In this document: positions 16,485 through 27,900 of the stretch, piece by piece | How the letters are laid out: every line of letters starts with the position of its first letter | Numbering within the stretch: the stretch's first letter is position 1 | Virus record (IMG/VR): IMGVR_UViG_3300040751_002066 | Span: 1 to 64,000 of that record | Reading direction: 5' to 3' (one strand) | Origin: a virus | DNA: 64,000 bases | Position numbers and translations under genes: made by a program | Notes under the pieces: generated by a model | What the model saw: the letters and a program-made list of their open reading frames with translations, nothing else | Databases searched by the model: none | Told to the model about the DNA's origin: nothing

Positions 16485-16597
16485 TGGCGTTCCCCACTCC
16501 GCAAACCTCCCATAAAGGTATTATCAGAAGAGATTGTACTTTCTCAGTAATACAGAAAACTCTTCTATAAGGGGTTTGCGGAGTGGGGGACGCCCCA
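16485..16597 (+). repeat. Palindromic element, copy 1
   Basis: Arms of about 27 bases (16485-16511 and 16571-16597, core CCCACTCCGCAAACC with its inverse) enclose a 59-base loop beginning AAAGGTATTATCAGAAGAGA and ending AATACAGAAAACTCTTC. The same loop occurs on the minus strand at 49149-49207 between much longer arms. This copy reads plus, toward the tRNAs and the giant-protein block. It has no T-run, so it is not an ordinary terminator. Confidence 0.8.
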
Positions 16598-16622
16598 GCG
16601 GCAGCATGGAAACTTTGCGGGA

Positions 16623-16645
16623 GGGGTTGACACCTGTGGTATGGT
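16623..16645 (+). promoter_or_regulatory. GGGGTTGACA-type box (site A), likely tRNA promoter
   Basis: GGGGTTGACA, CCTGTGG, TATGGT, matching the shared layout. It lies 90 bases upstream of the first tRNA and 26 bases after the palindromic element. The -10-like part is inside a small palindrome (TGTGGTA with TACCACA). Confidence 0.5.
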
Positions 16646-16734
16646 GGTACCACAAGTCGCCCGAGGGAACTGCGGAACAACCCAAGACCATCTTACAGGC
16701 GAACCTCCTTCCCTCCGGTGACTTACCCATTTAC

Positions 16735-16811
16735 AGCAGGGTAGCCAAGTCTGGTAAGGCGGCGGGTTCATGTCCCGTTCATCGTGGGTTCGAATCCCAC
16801 CCCTGCAACCA
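16735..16811 (+). tRNA. tRNA-Met (CAU), initiator-like
   Basis: A full cloverleaf of 77 bases with encoded CCA: acceptor AGCAGGG/CCCTGCA with an A1-A72 mismatch, D stem GCC/GGC, anticodon stem GCGGG/CCCGT, loop TTCATGT (anticodon CAT), variable TCATC, T arm GTGGG-TTCGAAT-CCCAC. The unpaired 1-72 position and three consecutive G-C pairs in the anticodon stem are initiator (fMet) hallmarks. Against this, pair 11-24 is C-G as in elongators and base 37 is G. Elongator Met or lysidine-modified Ile are the alternatives. Confidence 0.85.
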
Positions 16812-16813
16812 AT

Positions 16814-16886
16814 GACGTGGTAGTGTTCAACGGCAGCACATCTGGCTTCCAACCAGATAGTCTCGGTTCAAATCCGAGTCGCGTCT
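16814..16886 (+). tRNA. tRNA-Gly (UCC)
   Basis: Cloverleaf: acceptor GACGTGG/TCGCGTC, D stem GTG/CAC, anticodon stem TCTGG/CCAGA with loop CTTCCAA (anticodon TCC), T arm CTCGG-TTCAAAT-CCGAG, discriminator T73 as usual for bacterial tRNA-Gly. CCA is not encoded. It starts 2 bases after the preceding tRNA, so both come from one transcript. It would read GGA and GGG codons. Confidence 0.88.
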
Positions 16887-16907
16887 CTCCCTCTCTTTTT
16901 TCTTTTC

Positions 16908-16936
16908 TTGCCAAGGCCCCCCTGTTTACCTATAAT
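16908..16936 (+). promoter_or_regulatory. Sigma70-type promoter, leaderless start
   Basis: TTGCCA (16908-16913), an exact 17-base spacer, TATAAT (16931-16936), then only 5 bases to the ATG at 16942. Transcription would begin at or just past the start codon, so the mRNA should be leaderless. Confidence 0.65.
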
Positions 16937-16941
16937 ACGCC

Positions 16942-17970
16942 ATGCCTCTCACAGTAGGAAGATTAGGAGACTCTCGCCCCTTGGGTGGGTCCCGCGGCGC
17001 GTTACGCCGGGAGATCCGCAGGGCCGAACGCAAAGGAAACACCGCCCTAGCCAACCAACTGGGGGCCCGCCTCGCCGATGAGAACTTGCGACGCGCCTCC
17101 GTAGGCGAGGGCCTTATCGGCAACTCAGACTCAGATGCCCAAGAGGTAAGCGGCATGCGGTCCCTACGCAGAGAACAACTCCAAGAGAAATCCCGCCTCG
17201 CCTCCGGCGGCCTCCAACCTTCCGGCGGCCTCCAACCTTCCGGCGGCCTCCAACCTTCCGGCGGCCTCCAACCTTCCGGCGGCCTCCAACCTTCCGGCGG
17301 CCTCCAACCTTCCGGCGGCCTCCAACCTTCCGGCGGCCTCCAACGCACCCCCGCCGCAGTCGCGGCCCAAGCCGCCACAAGTACCGTAGACTCCTTAGGT
17401 TCTCCGGACCTCGAACCAGCGGCCCCCATTGCCCCCGACGCTCCCCCCACAGAACCCTCCCCCCGATTGGGCAGGGCCGCCGGAAGTATAAACGGCCGTC
17501 CCGTCGGGGACGCTCTATCTCAGTCTGAGCAAAACGTCCTCGCGAGACAGGCAATCCAAGATGGCCGGCTACCCGACCGAGACAATTCTTCTTTAAGCGC
17601 CGAGGAGGTCCGCGCCCAACGCAAAGAGGACTTGCGACTATTCGAGGAAACTCATGGTCGGGAAGCCCTCATGGAACGCCTGCTTGATCTAACTGATTCC
17701 CGGAAAGAAGAGCGCCGCCTCCGGGGGGACCAAAAGAAGTGGGACAAGACTACTTTCCTTGACTGGGAGGAAGCTGTCGCGGACCAACGGAGAGATGCCC
17801 TCAGAAGGGGAAGCGGGGAATCGGAATACTCCAGCCGAGACAGGAAGACCTTCCTTGACTGGGAGGGTGCAGTTGAAGACCAACGGAGGGGGAGCCTCGG
17901 AATTCAGAAAAAGACCAAGACGTACCCCAACTGGGACTCGGTCATCGAAGCCCAAATGAAACGACTCTGA
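16942..17970 (+). CDS. Internal virion-type protein with SGGLQP repeats
   Basis: 342 residues, charged and largely helical. Residues about 88-134 hold eight near-identical 6-residue units SGGLQP (18 bases each). The flanks are rich in Arg/Glu and probably coiled coil; two similar segments (KTTFLDWEEAV and KTFLDWEGAV) form a second, looser repeat, with a third version (KTYPNWDSVI) at the C-terminus. It precedes another coiled-coil protein and the giant protein, a layout typical of ejected internal proteins. Function is inferred from position only. Confidence 0.65.
   Translation: MPLTVGRLGDSRPLGGSRGALRREIRRAERKGNTALANQLGARLADENLRRASVGEGLIGNSDSDAQEVSGMRSLRREQLQEKSRLASGGLQPSGGLQPSGGLQPSGGLQPSGGLQPSGGLQPSGGLQPSGGLQRTPAAVAAQAATSTVDSLGSPDLEPAAPIAPDAPPTEPSPRLGRAAGSINGRPVGDALSQSEQNVLARQAIQDGRLPDRDNSSLSAEEVRAQRKEDLRLFEETHGREALMERLLDLTDSRKEERRLRGDQKKWDKTTFLDWEEAVADQRRDALRRGSGESEYSSRDRKTFLDWEGAVEDQRRGSLGIQKKTKTYPNWDSVIEAQMKRL
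17204..17343 (+). repeat. 18-base tandem repeat, eight units
   Basis: TCCGGCGGCCTCCAACCT repeated about eight times with no sequence divergence between full units, encoding SGGLQP. Lack of divergence indicates recent expansion or active homogenisation. Confidence 0.9.
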
Positions 17971-17971
17971 T

Positions 17972-18862
17972 ATGGAACAGGACCCTCTCGACAACGTGCG
18001 CCCCGTCAGCCCCAAGTTCTTCGCGGCAGTGTCCCAGAACCAAGGGTTGTCCCTTTCGGCTAAAGAGAACCTCGTCAATGAGGCACTCTCCGGACGTCTC
18101 CAGCTAGATGAGGCACGCTCCAGATTGGTACGCACCCGACAGCAGGAGCAGCTCGCATCCTTACGGATCGAACGGGAAGACTTCATGTTGTCCCGCGCAC
18201 GAGAGGAGGCCCGTAGGGACCAGCAGACCGTGGAGACCAGTCGTGCTTTAGCCGGCTCCCTCACTGGGTTACTGGACGACCCCGACCTTACCCCGGAGGA
18301 GAAACGGAACACCATGGCTCGTATCCGTCTCCAGAACCCTGATACCTTCGCCCGGAACCCCGGACTTCGAGACCAGTTCTCGACCCTTGACTCCATTCTC
18401 CCCAAGCCCCCTCGACCCCTATCCGTGTCTGAGAAGATTGCGCTCACCAACCAAGAGAGGGCCTTCCAAAAGGACGCCATTGCGCTTGAGCGGGCCGCAG
18501 AGAAGGAACAGGAAGCCCGGATCAAGGAGGAGCGCGAGCTGTTTGAAGAATCATTCAAGCGGGTCGAGGATATGGGAACCGGGAAAAAAGAAGGTGCACT
18601 CGGGACCGTGCCGGACCCCGCATCATTCGAGAACCCGGAGGACCAAGACCTCATCCTCGCTTTCTTAACCGAGTACGGCCCTTCTGCCGGCGTACCCGTA
18701 CCCCCTATCGAACTCCTCCAGCGCCAACCCGCCGACACCCTGCGTAAGTTGGCTGGTGAAGTGTACCGCAAGGCCCGTCCCGTATTCTTGGGTGGTTCTG
18801 GTGGACGTGGCCCAGCCAACCGAGAGGTGAGTAAGCTAAACATTCCGTCGGTGATAGAATAA
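17972..18862 (+). CDS. Coiled-coil internal virion-type protein (296 aa)
   Basis: 296 residues starting one base after the previous stop. Long Glu/Arg/Gln-rich helices dominate (about 40-85 and 155-200: ERAAEKEQEARIKEEREL). No catalytic motif is visible. With the preceding and following genes it forms a three-gene set resembling podovirus internal (ejection) proteins; this is inferred from size, order and coiled-coil content. Confidence 0.6.
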   Translation: MEQDPLDNVRPVSPKFFAAVSQNQGLSLSAKENLVNEALSGRLQLDEARSRLVRTRQQEQLASLRIEREDFMLSRAREEARRDQQTVETSRALAGSLTGLLDDPDLTPEEKRNTMARIRLQNPDTFARNPGLRDQFSTLDSILPKPPRPLSVSEKIALTNQERAFQKDAIALERAAEKEQEARIKEERELFEESFKRVEDMGTGKKEGALGTVPDPASFENPEDQDLILAFLTEYGPSAGVPVPPIELLQRQPADTLRKLAGEVYRKARPVFLGGSGGRGPANREVSKLNIPSVIE

Positions 18863-18865
18863 AGG

Positions 18866-18894
18866 TTGACTTAGGGTATCTTTCTCGGTAGTAT
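18866..18894 (+). promoter_or_regulatory. Sigma70-type promoter of the giant-protein gene
   Basis: TTGACT, an exact 17-base spacer, TAGTAT (18889-18894), then 12 bases to the ATG at 18907, predicting a leader of roughly 5-6 bases. It lies in the 44-base gap after the coiled-coil gene. Confidence 0.55.
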
Positions 18895-18906
18895 TCGGGC
18901 CACATT

Positions 18907-21900
18907 ATGGCTCTGTCCACTACTACCCCCTTCGACCAATGGGTCGATTCCGAGGAGGCCCAAGGTCTCGAAGGTATCGACAAGATCAAAGCATACGGTG
19001 ATCACTACCGTACCACTCAATTCGCCGCGGGTAGTTACAACCCGCAGCAGGCCCAACTGGTAGACAGGCAACTGTTTGATCTGGCCCGCAACAGCGGGTT
19101 CGTTGAGGGCGAAGAGGAAGAAGCATACGCCCAGTTTGTGGCGCCCACACCCAAGGAACCCACCAATCAGGACCTTGCGCAAGTCGTGGAACACCAGTAC
19201 GGTGTGGAAGGTAAGGGCCTGACCCCCGTTCGCGACTACCTGTCGCTACGAAATATTAGCGGGGCCGACGAGGACCTCGTAGCCGAGAGGGCCGAGGCCG
19301 CCGCCGAGTATCTCACCCCGGAAAAGATTGACGAGGCCAAGCGATTCGCGGCCCAGCGTGGTGACATCCCCCTCCACGCGTCCCCCGTCGAAGGTGGGCT
19401 GGACATTGAAGTGAGTCCTTTCCTCGAAGAAGACGAGATCACCAATGAGATGCTTGTCGACATCGCCAAGTCCCAAGGTATTGACTCCCGGTACCTACCA
19501 CAAATTAAGGACCTCATCTCGAAACCGGCCGGACTAAATGTTTCCAAGGCCCGCGCCGTGCGCAACATGGAGATCCGTAGCGTCGTCGCATCCTCCGATG
19601 ACGAAGCCATCACCCAAGTAAGGGACCGTGTACTCAGTCTGGTTAAAGACGGGGACCTCGCCTACGCGAGAAACGTGGCCCAAGACGCGGCTCGTTCAGG
19701 TGCCCTGTCCCGACAGTACAGCTCCAACGACGTGGTAGACGCGGTGATGGACTACGCCAAAGTGGCTACTCAGAAAGACCAGCCATCGATCCTCTCCACT
19801 GGGGAGGTGATGATGCCCCACGCTTTGCTCACCCGTGGCGAAGACCACGACGCTTTGGTAGACAGTCTCGACATCTCCGACGAACAGAAGGCTCTAACTA
19901 AAGAGTCCCGCTCGATCCGCCTCGCCCAGATGGCGCCCCACATGCACAAGGTCGCGACCGCGGCAGCCGGTTCTGAGTACACTGAATTCTACGAGCAGGG
20001 TAAGGCCTCCGGTAAAAGCGACGCGGCTATTATCGAGGAGTGGTTCTCGGATGACGACAACTTTTCTGGCTCTCGCCAGATGCTCGAGGGTGCAGGTACC
20101 GGATTCCTACGTGGATTCGGCGGACTCGTGCTGTATCCCCTCGCCTTGGCCGGCAATGAAACGGCCCGCAAGGACCTCGCCCGTCTCCAAGAGGATGAGT
20201 CCCACCGCCAAGAGTACGCCTCCCTTTTTGGCGAGGAGTTTGGCATTGGTTACTCCATCGTGACGACCGCTCCCGAGGTGGCCGCAGACATTCTACTTTC
20301 CATCCCCACCGGTGGTGCCGCCGGAGTCGCTTCCGCAGGTACCCGGTGGACTATGAAGCAGGGTGCCAAGGTCGTCTTGCGTGACGCCCTCAGTACCTCG
20401 GCCCGAGCCACCACTGCGGCCGCCATTAAGAAAGGAGCACCCGGTTCTATCACCGCGGCACTCGAGCTGTCCGGACGTAGCTTCACCCAGAAGTTGGGGA
20501 CCCTCGCGCAGACAACTCTAGCCACTGCCCCCACCGCATATTCCCGCTCGGCTGGTGCCACCTATGCCTCAACATACAGTGCCCTCGAAGCCAAGCACCC
20601 CGAGTGGTCCGCCGAGAAGATCCGTACCGCCGCACTGGGCCACGCCAACATTACCGGAATGCTAACGGTGGGTATCATGTCTGCCTTCTCCGGTCTCGCC
20701 CTCGCCAGCCCCAAGTACTTCGGGGCAGGTGTGGAAGAGTGGGCAACCAGCTTGGGTGACGGCCTCACCGTACGCCAAGCCCGGGCCGCCTACCAGAAAC
20801 TTGCCCTCAAAACCAACAAGATCCCGGCCGCCGCGAAGCACTACCTCAACATGGAGAGCTTCGAAGGGTTCGTATCTTCTATCGCCAAAGAAGGGATGCG
20901 GAAATCGTTCGGGAAGAACCTTGTACGTCAGGGTTCCTCAGAGGCACTGGAGGAAGGCCTCGACGAATTCATCAACGGGTGGAGAACCTCTGCCTTCCTC
21001 GACGAAGACAAGAGTATCCTCGACCACCTCCGGTCAGCCGCACACGCCGCCATCGTTGGGGGTGTGTTTGGTACAACTGCCGCCGTGAAAGAAGGCGGGT
21101 TCACTTCCAAGGTCAGCGACACCGCGCAAGCACAGTTCGAACGGGATAGCTTTGTCACCATCGCCGACGGACTTGAGAGAAGCGGGGACGTCCAATCTGC
21201 CGCGGTCCTTCGCGGGCTGGTGGCCCGTTCCCGGCGCCAGAAAAACGAGGTCACCAAACAACTGGAGACCCTCGGACGCTTCGCACAGAGGCAGGAGGTT
21301 AAGGTCGGAGCCGAAGTCTCCCCCTACGAGAACCTCGTATCTGTCGACCCCACTCTCCCCCGTGTCCTCCAAGACGAGCTAACCTACGCGGAGCAGTACA
21401 TCGATTCATTTAAGGGTCGCAACCTTGCGGAGCTCAGTACCCAAGAGAGAGTCAACTTGGCCGCCGCCAAGATCTACCGATCCAAGATTTCAGACGTCCA
21501 CGCCAAAGCCGCGACTGAGGCTGAAGCCGGCGTCGAACCACTCACTGATCCGGACGAGACCCGCACGAACATCGCGGCCCTCGAGGAAGAGATCACGCGC
21601 CTGTCTGCTAGCCCGTCCCAAGCGTCCCGGGTAGCGGAGCTCACTACTCAGAAGGAAGCCCTCGAGGCCCGGCTCGCCCCTGAACCCAGTACCCCGACTC
21701 CTGTTCCCTTACCCGGGGACCGTGGTCCCGGACCCGTCAACTCCAAGATCCACAACCAGCTTGCCCAGACCGAGGAACTCCTCGCACGGCTCAGGGTTCA
21801 GGAGAAAGCCAACCCAGCCTTACGTAATTCTCCGGCCCACCGCGCCAAAAAGTTTGAGTTGCGGGACCAGCGCCGCCGCCAACGCGAAGCCCTCGCAAAC

Positions 21901-24900
21901 GGAGATCCCGTCGGCAAGGAGCTCAAGTGGAGACAGTTCCCTCTTGAACGTATCGCCGAGATCCTCCAGCAAGGTACCCGCGGCGAAGTGTATGACCCTT
22001 CCACCAATCGGATGGTCTCCCCTACTGAAGACCCAGCCCTTGCGGTCGACATTATCCAGCGGGCCGCAGCCGAGAAGGAGAAGTTTGACAATGCGTCTCG
22101 CGCCAAACAGCGCCGAGGAACACCCCTCACCGAGGCGGAAAAGATTTCCCTCGCCACACAGGACCCCCTCGAGGCCTATGAAAAGATCCTCACGAAGTTC
22201 GGCGGTCCCGTCGCCACCCCTCCCGGAAATAAAGGACCGGGCCCCGGCAACTCCAAGATCCACAACCAGCTTGCCCAGACTGAGGAACTCCTCGCACGGC
22301 TCGGTGCGCAGGAGAAAGCCAACCCATCCTTGCGTAATTCTCCGTCTCACCGAATTAAGAAGTTCGAGCTACGGGACCAGCGCCGCCGCCAACGCGAAGC
22401 CCTCGCAAACGGAGGTCCTGTCAGCAAGGATATCAAGTGGAGGCACCACCCTCTTGAACGCATCGCCGAGCTCATCCGCACCAACAGTGTCGACGAGGTG
22501 TTCGACCCCGCCAGCAACCAGACCTTCATCCCTGCTAAAGACCCGGCCCGTGCGGTCGACATTATCCAGCGGGCCGCAGCCGAGAAGGAGAAGTTTGACA
22601 ATGCGTCTCGCGCCAAACAGCGCCGAGGAACACCCCTCACCGAGGCGGAAAAGATTTCCCTCGCCACACAGGACCCCCTCGAAGCGTACCAAGACATCCT
22701 CACGAAGTTCGGCGGTCCCGTCGCCACCCCTCCCGGAAATAAAGGACCGGGCCCCGGCAACTCCAAGATCCACAACCAGCTTGCCCAGACCGAGGAGCTC
22801 CTCGCACGGCTCGGTGCGCAGGAGAAAGCCAACCCATCCTTGCGTAATTCTCCGGCCCACCGGATTCAGAAGTTTGAGCTACGGGACCAGCGACGCCGCC
22901 AACGCGAAGCCCTCGCAAACGGAGGTCCTGTCCGCAATGAGATCAAATGGAGGCACCACCCTCTTGAACGCATCGCCGAGCTCATCCGCACCGACAGTGT
23001 CGACGAGGTGTTCGACCCCGCCAGCAACCAGACCTTCATCCCTACCATCGACCCCGAGCTCGCGGTCGAGACCATCAAGCGTGCCTCCGCGGAGAAGGCG
23101 AAGTTTGACAATGCGTCCCGCGCCAAACAGCGCCGTGGCACCACACTCACCGAGGCGGAGAAGGTTTCCCTCGTGACTCAGGACCCCCTCGAAGCGTACC
23201 AAGACATCCTTGAGAAGGTGGAGGATGTGATTGAGGAACTCGCGTTCGATCCCTCCGACGAATCCGATTCACCCAATCCAGATGTAGCCTCAAGGGCACG
23301 CGCCCTCCGGGTAGCCAAGGCCGCCGCCCAGCGTGCCGAGGCTGAAGCCGAGATTGATGCTATCCCCGAGGACGCGCCCGGCGTAGCCGAGGCGGTGCAG
23401 AAATTTGCGGAAGCTGCGTCCGAAGTGCCGGAGGCCCAGCCTCGTTCGTCTCAGATCACTGCCGAAGGTAGTGACACTATCGTGGTGGTTACTGAGTCGG
23501 AGGCCACCGTGTACGAGGGTGACGAAGAAGTATCTACCGAACCCGTCTCTTCATTTGAAGAAGCGGTTGCCATCGCCAATGAGGTGTTCATAAAAGAGGG
23601 AGTCGAGCCTGAAGACATTTCCCAAACGGAACCTATTGAGGAGGCCCAACCGGTTGACCCCAACGAAGGTATTGAAGAGGCTCTTTCCGAGGCCGCCGAC
23701 GCCGAGACTGAAGAGGCCGCCGCCGAGTACATTGCTGCGGAGCTTGAAGCTATTCAAACGGGCAAGTCCACCACCGAGGTACTGGAGGAGAAAGAGGAGG
23801 AGGTACGTAAGGAGTTTAAGGTAATCGCAGACGTCGCACCTCTGCTGAGTTCCCATCCCGGAGCCGGGTGGACCGCGGTGTGGGTGAACAAACCAGTAGC
23901 CATCAAAGGCTACGACCCCGCGAAGCACGTCGCAAAGTCTGAGAATGGGGAAGTAGTGGTACGCCTACGCAAGGGCAACAAGCGTAAGCTTAAGAAAGAA
24001 GTGGTGCCTTTGTTCGGGCCCGAAACTACTCTGTACGACGACAATGGTTCGCCTCAATTCCTCACCACTGAGGACGAGACTTTGTTCTACGATCTCGTGG
24101 AGCGTGGAGTAAGTGAGATCTCAGACAAGAGCTTCAGAAAAGAGGGCCCCTATGACCTGTCCTCCAAGAGTTCATACTACATGAACCCCTTCCTTGCTAC
24201 CCTTAGGGCAGAGGTTGAGGCGCGGTACGAAGTGCCAGAGCTTCCGGAGAATACTATCCTTTCCGCTACCCCACCCAGCCCCGAGGAGACGAAGCGTTCA
24301 GTCACCGAGACCTACGTCATTCTTCTGGAGAATGGACAAGATGTTGGTGCCCTTACTGACACTCTTATCTCCAGACGGGAGTCCCTCCACGAGTCCCTGC
24401 TCGACCCCGAGACAGGCAAGCGCCGCACCAAGAAGAGCCGGGACATCGCCGCACTGGAGAGGGCAAATGACCAGCTCCATAAAGCCCAAGCCGAACTTGC
24501 GGAGACCGAGTCCATCGAACCAGACGAGGTATCTGAGTACTACTCCCTCTTACAAAAGGTGGCAAACGCAGAAGCCCGTTACAACTTTGAAGTGGAGCAG
24601 GCGCGGGAAGCCCAGCAGGCACGGGACGAGAAAGCGGAACCCCTACCCTACGGTGCGCGGGCGCGTGTCGAGGACCAAGCGACGGCCCCCGAGGTACGGC
24701 GTGGTTTCAAGGCGGCAGAGAAGCGGTTCAAGAAAGCGACACAAGAAGCGGACCGGGCCTATGCTTTGTGGCAAGGTTTGCGTACCGACCTCGCGAAGTT
24801 AAAGGATCCCCGAACTCTTCCGGAGCGTACCGCTCTCCAGTCTAAAGTGGATGATGCCCAACAGAAGCTGGCCGACGTGAAGCGGGGTATCCGAAGCGGA

Positions 24901-27900
24901 GATTTCCGTGAGGCCACCATCGTTCAGCGTATCAAGGACATTGACCAAGCTCTGAGCAAAGCTATCGCCACCAAGACACGGGGCGTGGAGTATGATAAAG
25001 ATGGGAAGCCGGTCAACACCCGGAACCAGAAGGTGGTAGAGATTGATCGTAGGTCCAAGCCCATTTCCAGTGGGCGTGCAAACCGCATAGACACAGCCAA
25101 AAAGGACCACCAGCGTGCCGTGAAGGCGGCCCTCAAACGAGGCAAGTCAACGTCCGGGGGAGTAACCCAGAACCTACAATTCCCCGTAGTAGTCGACACC
25201 ACTGTGGCGAAGGACGGTACCATCCGGCGTGTCCAGTACATCCCCTTTACCAATACCCCCCTCGTCATGGCGGAGGCGTTGAACCTCGGGTACGAGGTCA
25301 AGGTCCCCAAAGAGTTCCGGGGAAACTCCGCGAAGCTCAACCCATCCATTCGGGTAAGTCGAGACGGGTATGTCGCCGAAGTGTTCCACCCCAAAGAGAA
25401 TAGGTGGGTGAAGTCCCCCGGTGATCTCGTTGTGTACTCCCGTGACTCAGCCTTCACACCATCCTCCGTCAAGGATGGGGTACGGGCCAAGTATGTGAGT
25501 GCCCTCCCTCCCGTCCGGGCACAAGATGTCCCCCTACTGGGGGCCACACCCCTCGGTATTGAGGGGGACAGCGTCGCCACCATCCGGGACCGGGAGAATC
25601 CGGAACTCAGTGGTGCAGACGGAGAGTACATCCTCGGAGCTTTGGACTTCTTTGATGGGATCTCCGGAGGCAACCGTCGCCGGGTAGACACCGACGCGTT
25701 TACCAAAGCGTCCCGCAAGATCAATCGGTTCTTCCGCAAGGAGGTGGGACCGTTGTCCCGTCAGCGTTACCTCTTGGAAGAGGCACTATCCCTTCAGCCC
25801 AAGATCGGTACCGTCACCATCCCACCCGCGCTCCTTCCGGCCAACCTCGAGACCGGAGAGAAGCCCACAGTGGGTGCCGAAGTATCGGAAGAGAAGATCA
25901 ACTCCCTGATCGCGGAAGCGGAAGGGCGGGTTGAGAATGGTACCGCAGATGACCGGGTCAGGGGCGTACTCGAGAGCCTTCGCTTGGTTAGGCGCGAGTT
26001 CCTTGAGTCCAAGGAGTCTTTCGAAGAGGCCCAGAAAAGTGAGAAGCTCACAGAGGACCAACTCGCCGAGTTACTTGAAGATGTTCCTTCAGACTCGGAG
26101 GAGCACTCGCGTATCGCCCTACGTATTTCCCGGGGGGTAGACCCCAAGACCCTGCGGGACGCCATCGAACAGCGCAAGGCTGCTGTTGAAGAAGCCCGAG
26201 CCAAGGCACGGGAAGCGGTGGCGCGAGCTAAAGAAAAGTTTGGAGAACCCTCCGAGGATGCGGGCCGCACCTACATCCGACAGGGTGGGTCGGTCACTGA
26301 CCTCCTACAAGTGGTGGACAAAGCAAACGGGGAACACTCGGATGCCCGGGCTGCCGCCCAGCTTATCTACACTCAGGAGATCCGAGAGTTCGGAGTGGCC
26401 CTCCGCCTTCTTGAGGCCAACGAGAGGGGGAAGGTCCCATCCGTGTGGTTCAAGAAATTTCTCAAGTCCCTCGCACCCGAAGCCCGCAAGGATTATCTCA
26501 AGTACATCCGGTCACGCCACAAGTCCAAGGTGTCCCGGAAGATGACCGCCGACGAGGCCGTGAGCTTCCTTGCGGAGGCCGGCGTAGGGGAGGACCTTGA
26601 CACCCTCTCATCCGCCCTACTGAAGTGGGACCAAGGTAAGAAGCGTCCCGACCGAATCACTACCAAGCAGCTCAAGGGCTTCCTTACTCGCCTCAAGAGT
26701 CCGGAGCTAGTAGCCAAGCTCGATGCCCACTTGGACGCGGAGGCTAAGGCCAACGTGAACGATGACTTCTTCATCAGCAACTACGTGACTGAGCTCCTCG
26801 ACCGGATCGCACCGGACGGGGGGACCTCCCCGTGGGTGACTACGCCCGGAGGAGTGGCCCGACCACAGTCATTTAACAAAGTCCTCCGGTCTGTTCGCAA
26901 GAACTACCTCGACTCTTTGGCCAACACCAAGTCTCTGGAGTTCACGTCCATTGACGCGTCTCCGGAAGGCGGCGGAGAATCGGGCGGTTCCTCCGGCGTA
27001 CTCGCCGCGGAACTCAGCGCCGCTTGGGGACTCAACCCCGAGGCAGGTAACCTGAACCTAAGTGAGGACCCCGAAGCCGAAGCCGAGGTAGCCAGTATGC
27101 GTCGCGCCGAGTCGGAGCTCACCACCACTGAGTTCTATGTTCAGCTCGCCCGCCGGGTCCGCAACTCTTCGGCGGCACAAGCTGCCGTTCGCGACCTCGC
27201 CGAGGAACTGGGTGCGATAGAGCGTCCCGACATCCAGCCGATTGAGTCGGTGTTGATGGCGACCCACGAGATGCTCTTCCGGGACCCGAACATCGTAACG
27301 TCCCTCGACCCCGAACTCCGCACCATCGTGCAACGTCTGTATCGTTCCGGCCTCGGGTCCGGCATGGACTTTGGAACCGCCGAGGACATTCAGGAGACCA
27401 TTGATTCCAACAAGGCATGGTACTCGTTCCGCATCCGCAAGGCAGGTTTCCAAACGGAGGGTGTGACGCACGTCCCATCTCTGGATCGCAATGATGTCCG
27501 TTGGCTCACCGAATCATACATCAGCGGCAAGGGCGTACTCACCCCCGCTCAGAAGCAGGTGTTTGACAAGGTCGCGGGCACCCTCAACGCGTTCAACGAC
27601 TGGCCAACCCTGTCCTTCTTTGACCATCCCAACTCTGCGTACGCCCGATACACCGGAGCATACTCCCCGGATTCAAAGGGGTTGTACATCAACCTGTCCC
27701 GGGACGACGCCGCCTCCCCAGACACGTTGCTCCGTGGCCTGATCCAGCATGCCCTCTCCATTGTGGAGCCCGGCGGGCCTGCCGATGCTGCTATCCGTGA
27801 CGTGGCTGGCGACATCATCAAGAGTTACCCCAACAAGAAACATCTCGCCACCAAGGACCTGACTCCCGACGCACCACACAACCCTTCAGTGTTGCGCTTC

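Noticed and set aside
16534-16815. 93-residue ORF across palindromic element and tRNA-Met
   Set aside because: It would translate a hairpin loop and a tRNA gene; no start context and low-complexity sequence.
17689-18843. 384-residue minus-strand ORF
   Set aside because: Antisense to two coiled-coil genes with normal starts and promoter; no motifs and Arg/Ser-rich composition.
21722-23176. 484-residue plus-strand ORF and several long minus-strand ORFs over 21.8-23.2 kb
   Set aside because: Shadows of the triplicated giant-protein repeat in other frames; residue composition (Ser/Pro/Arg) is typical of out-of-frame translation of G+C-rich DNA.
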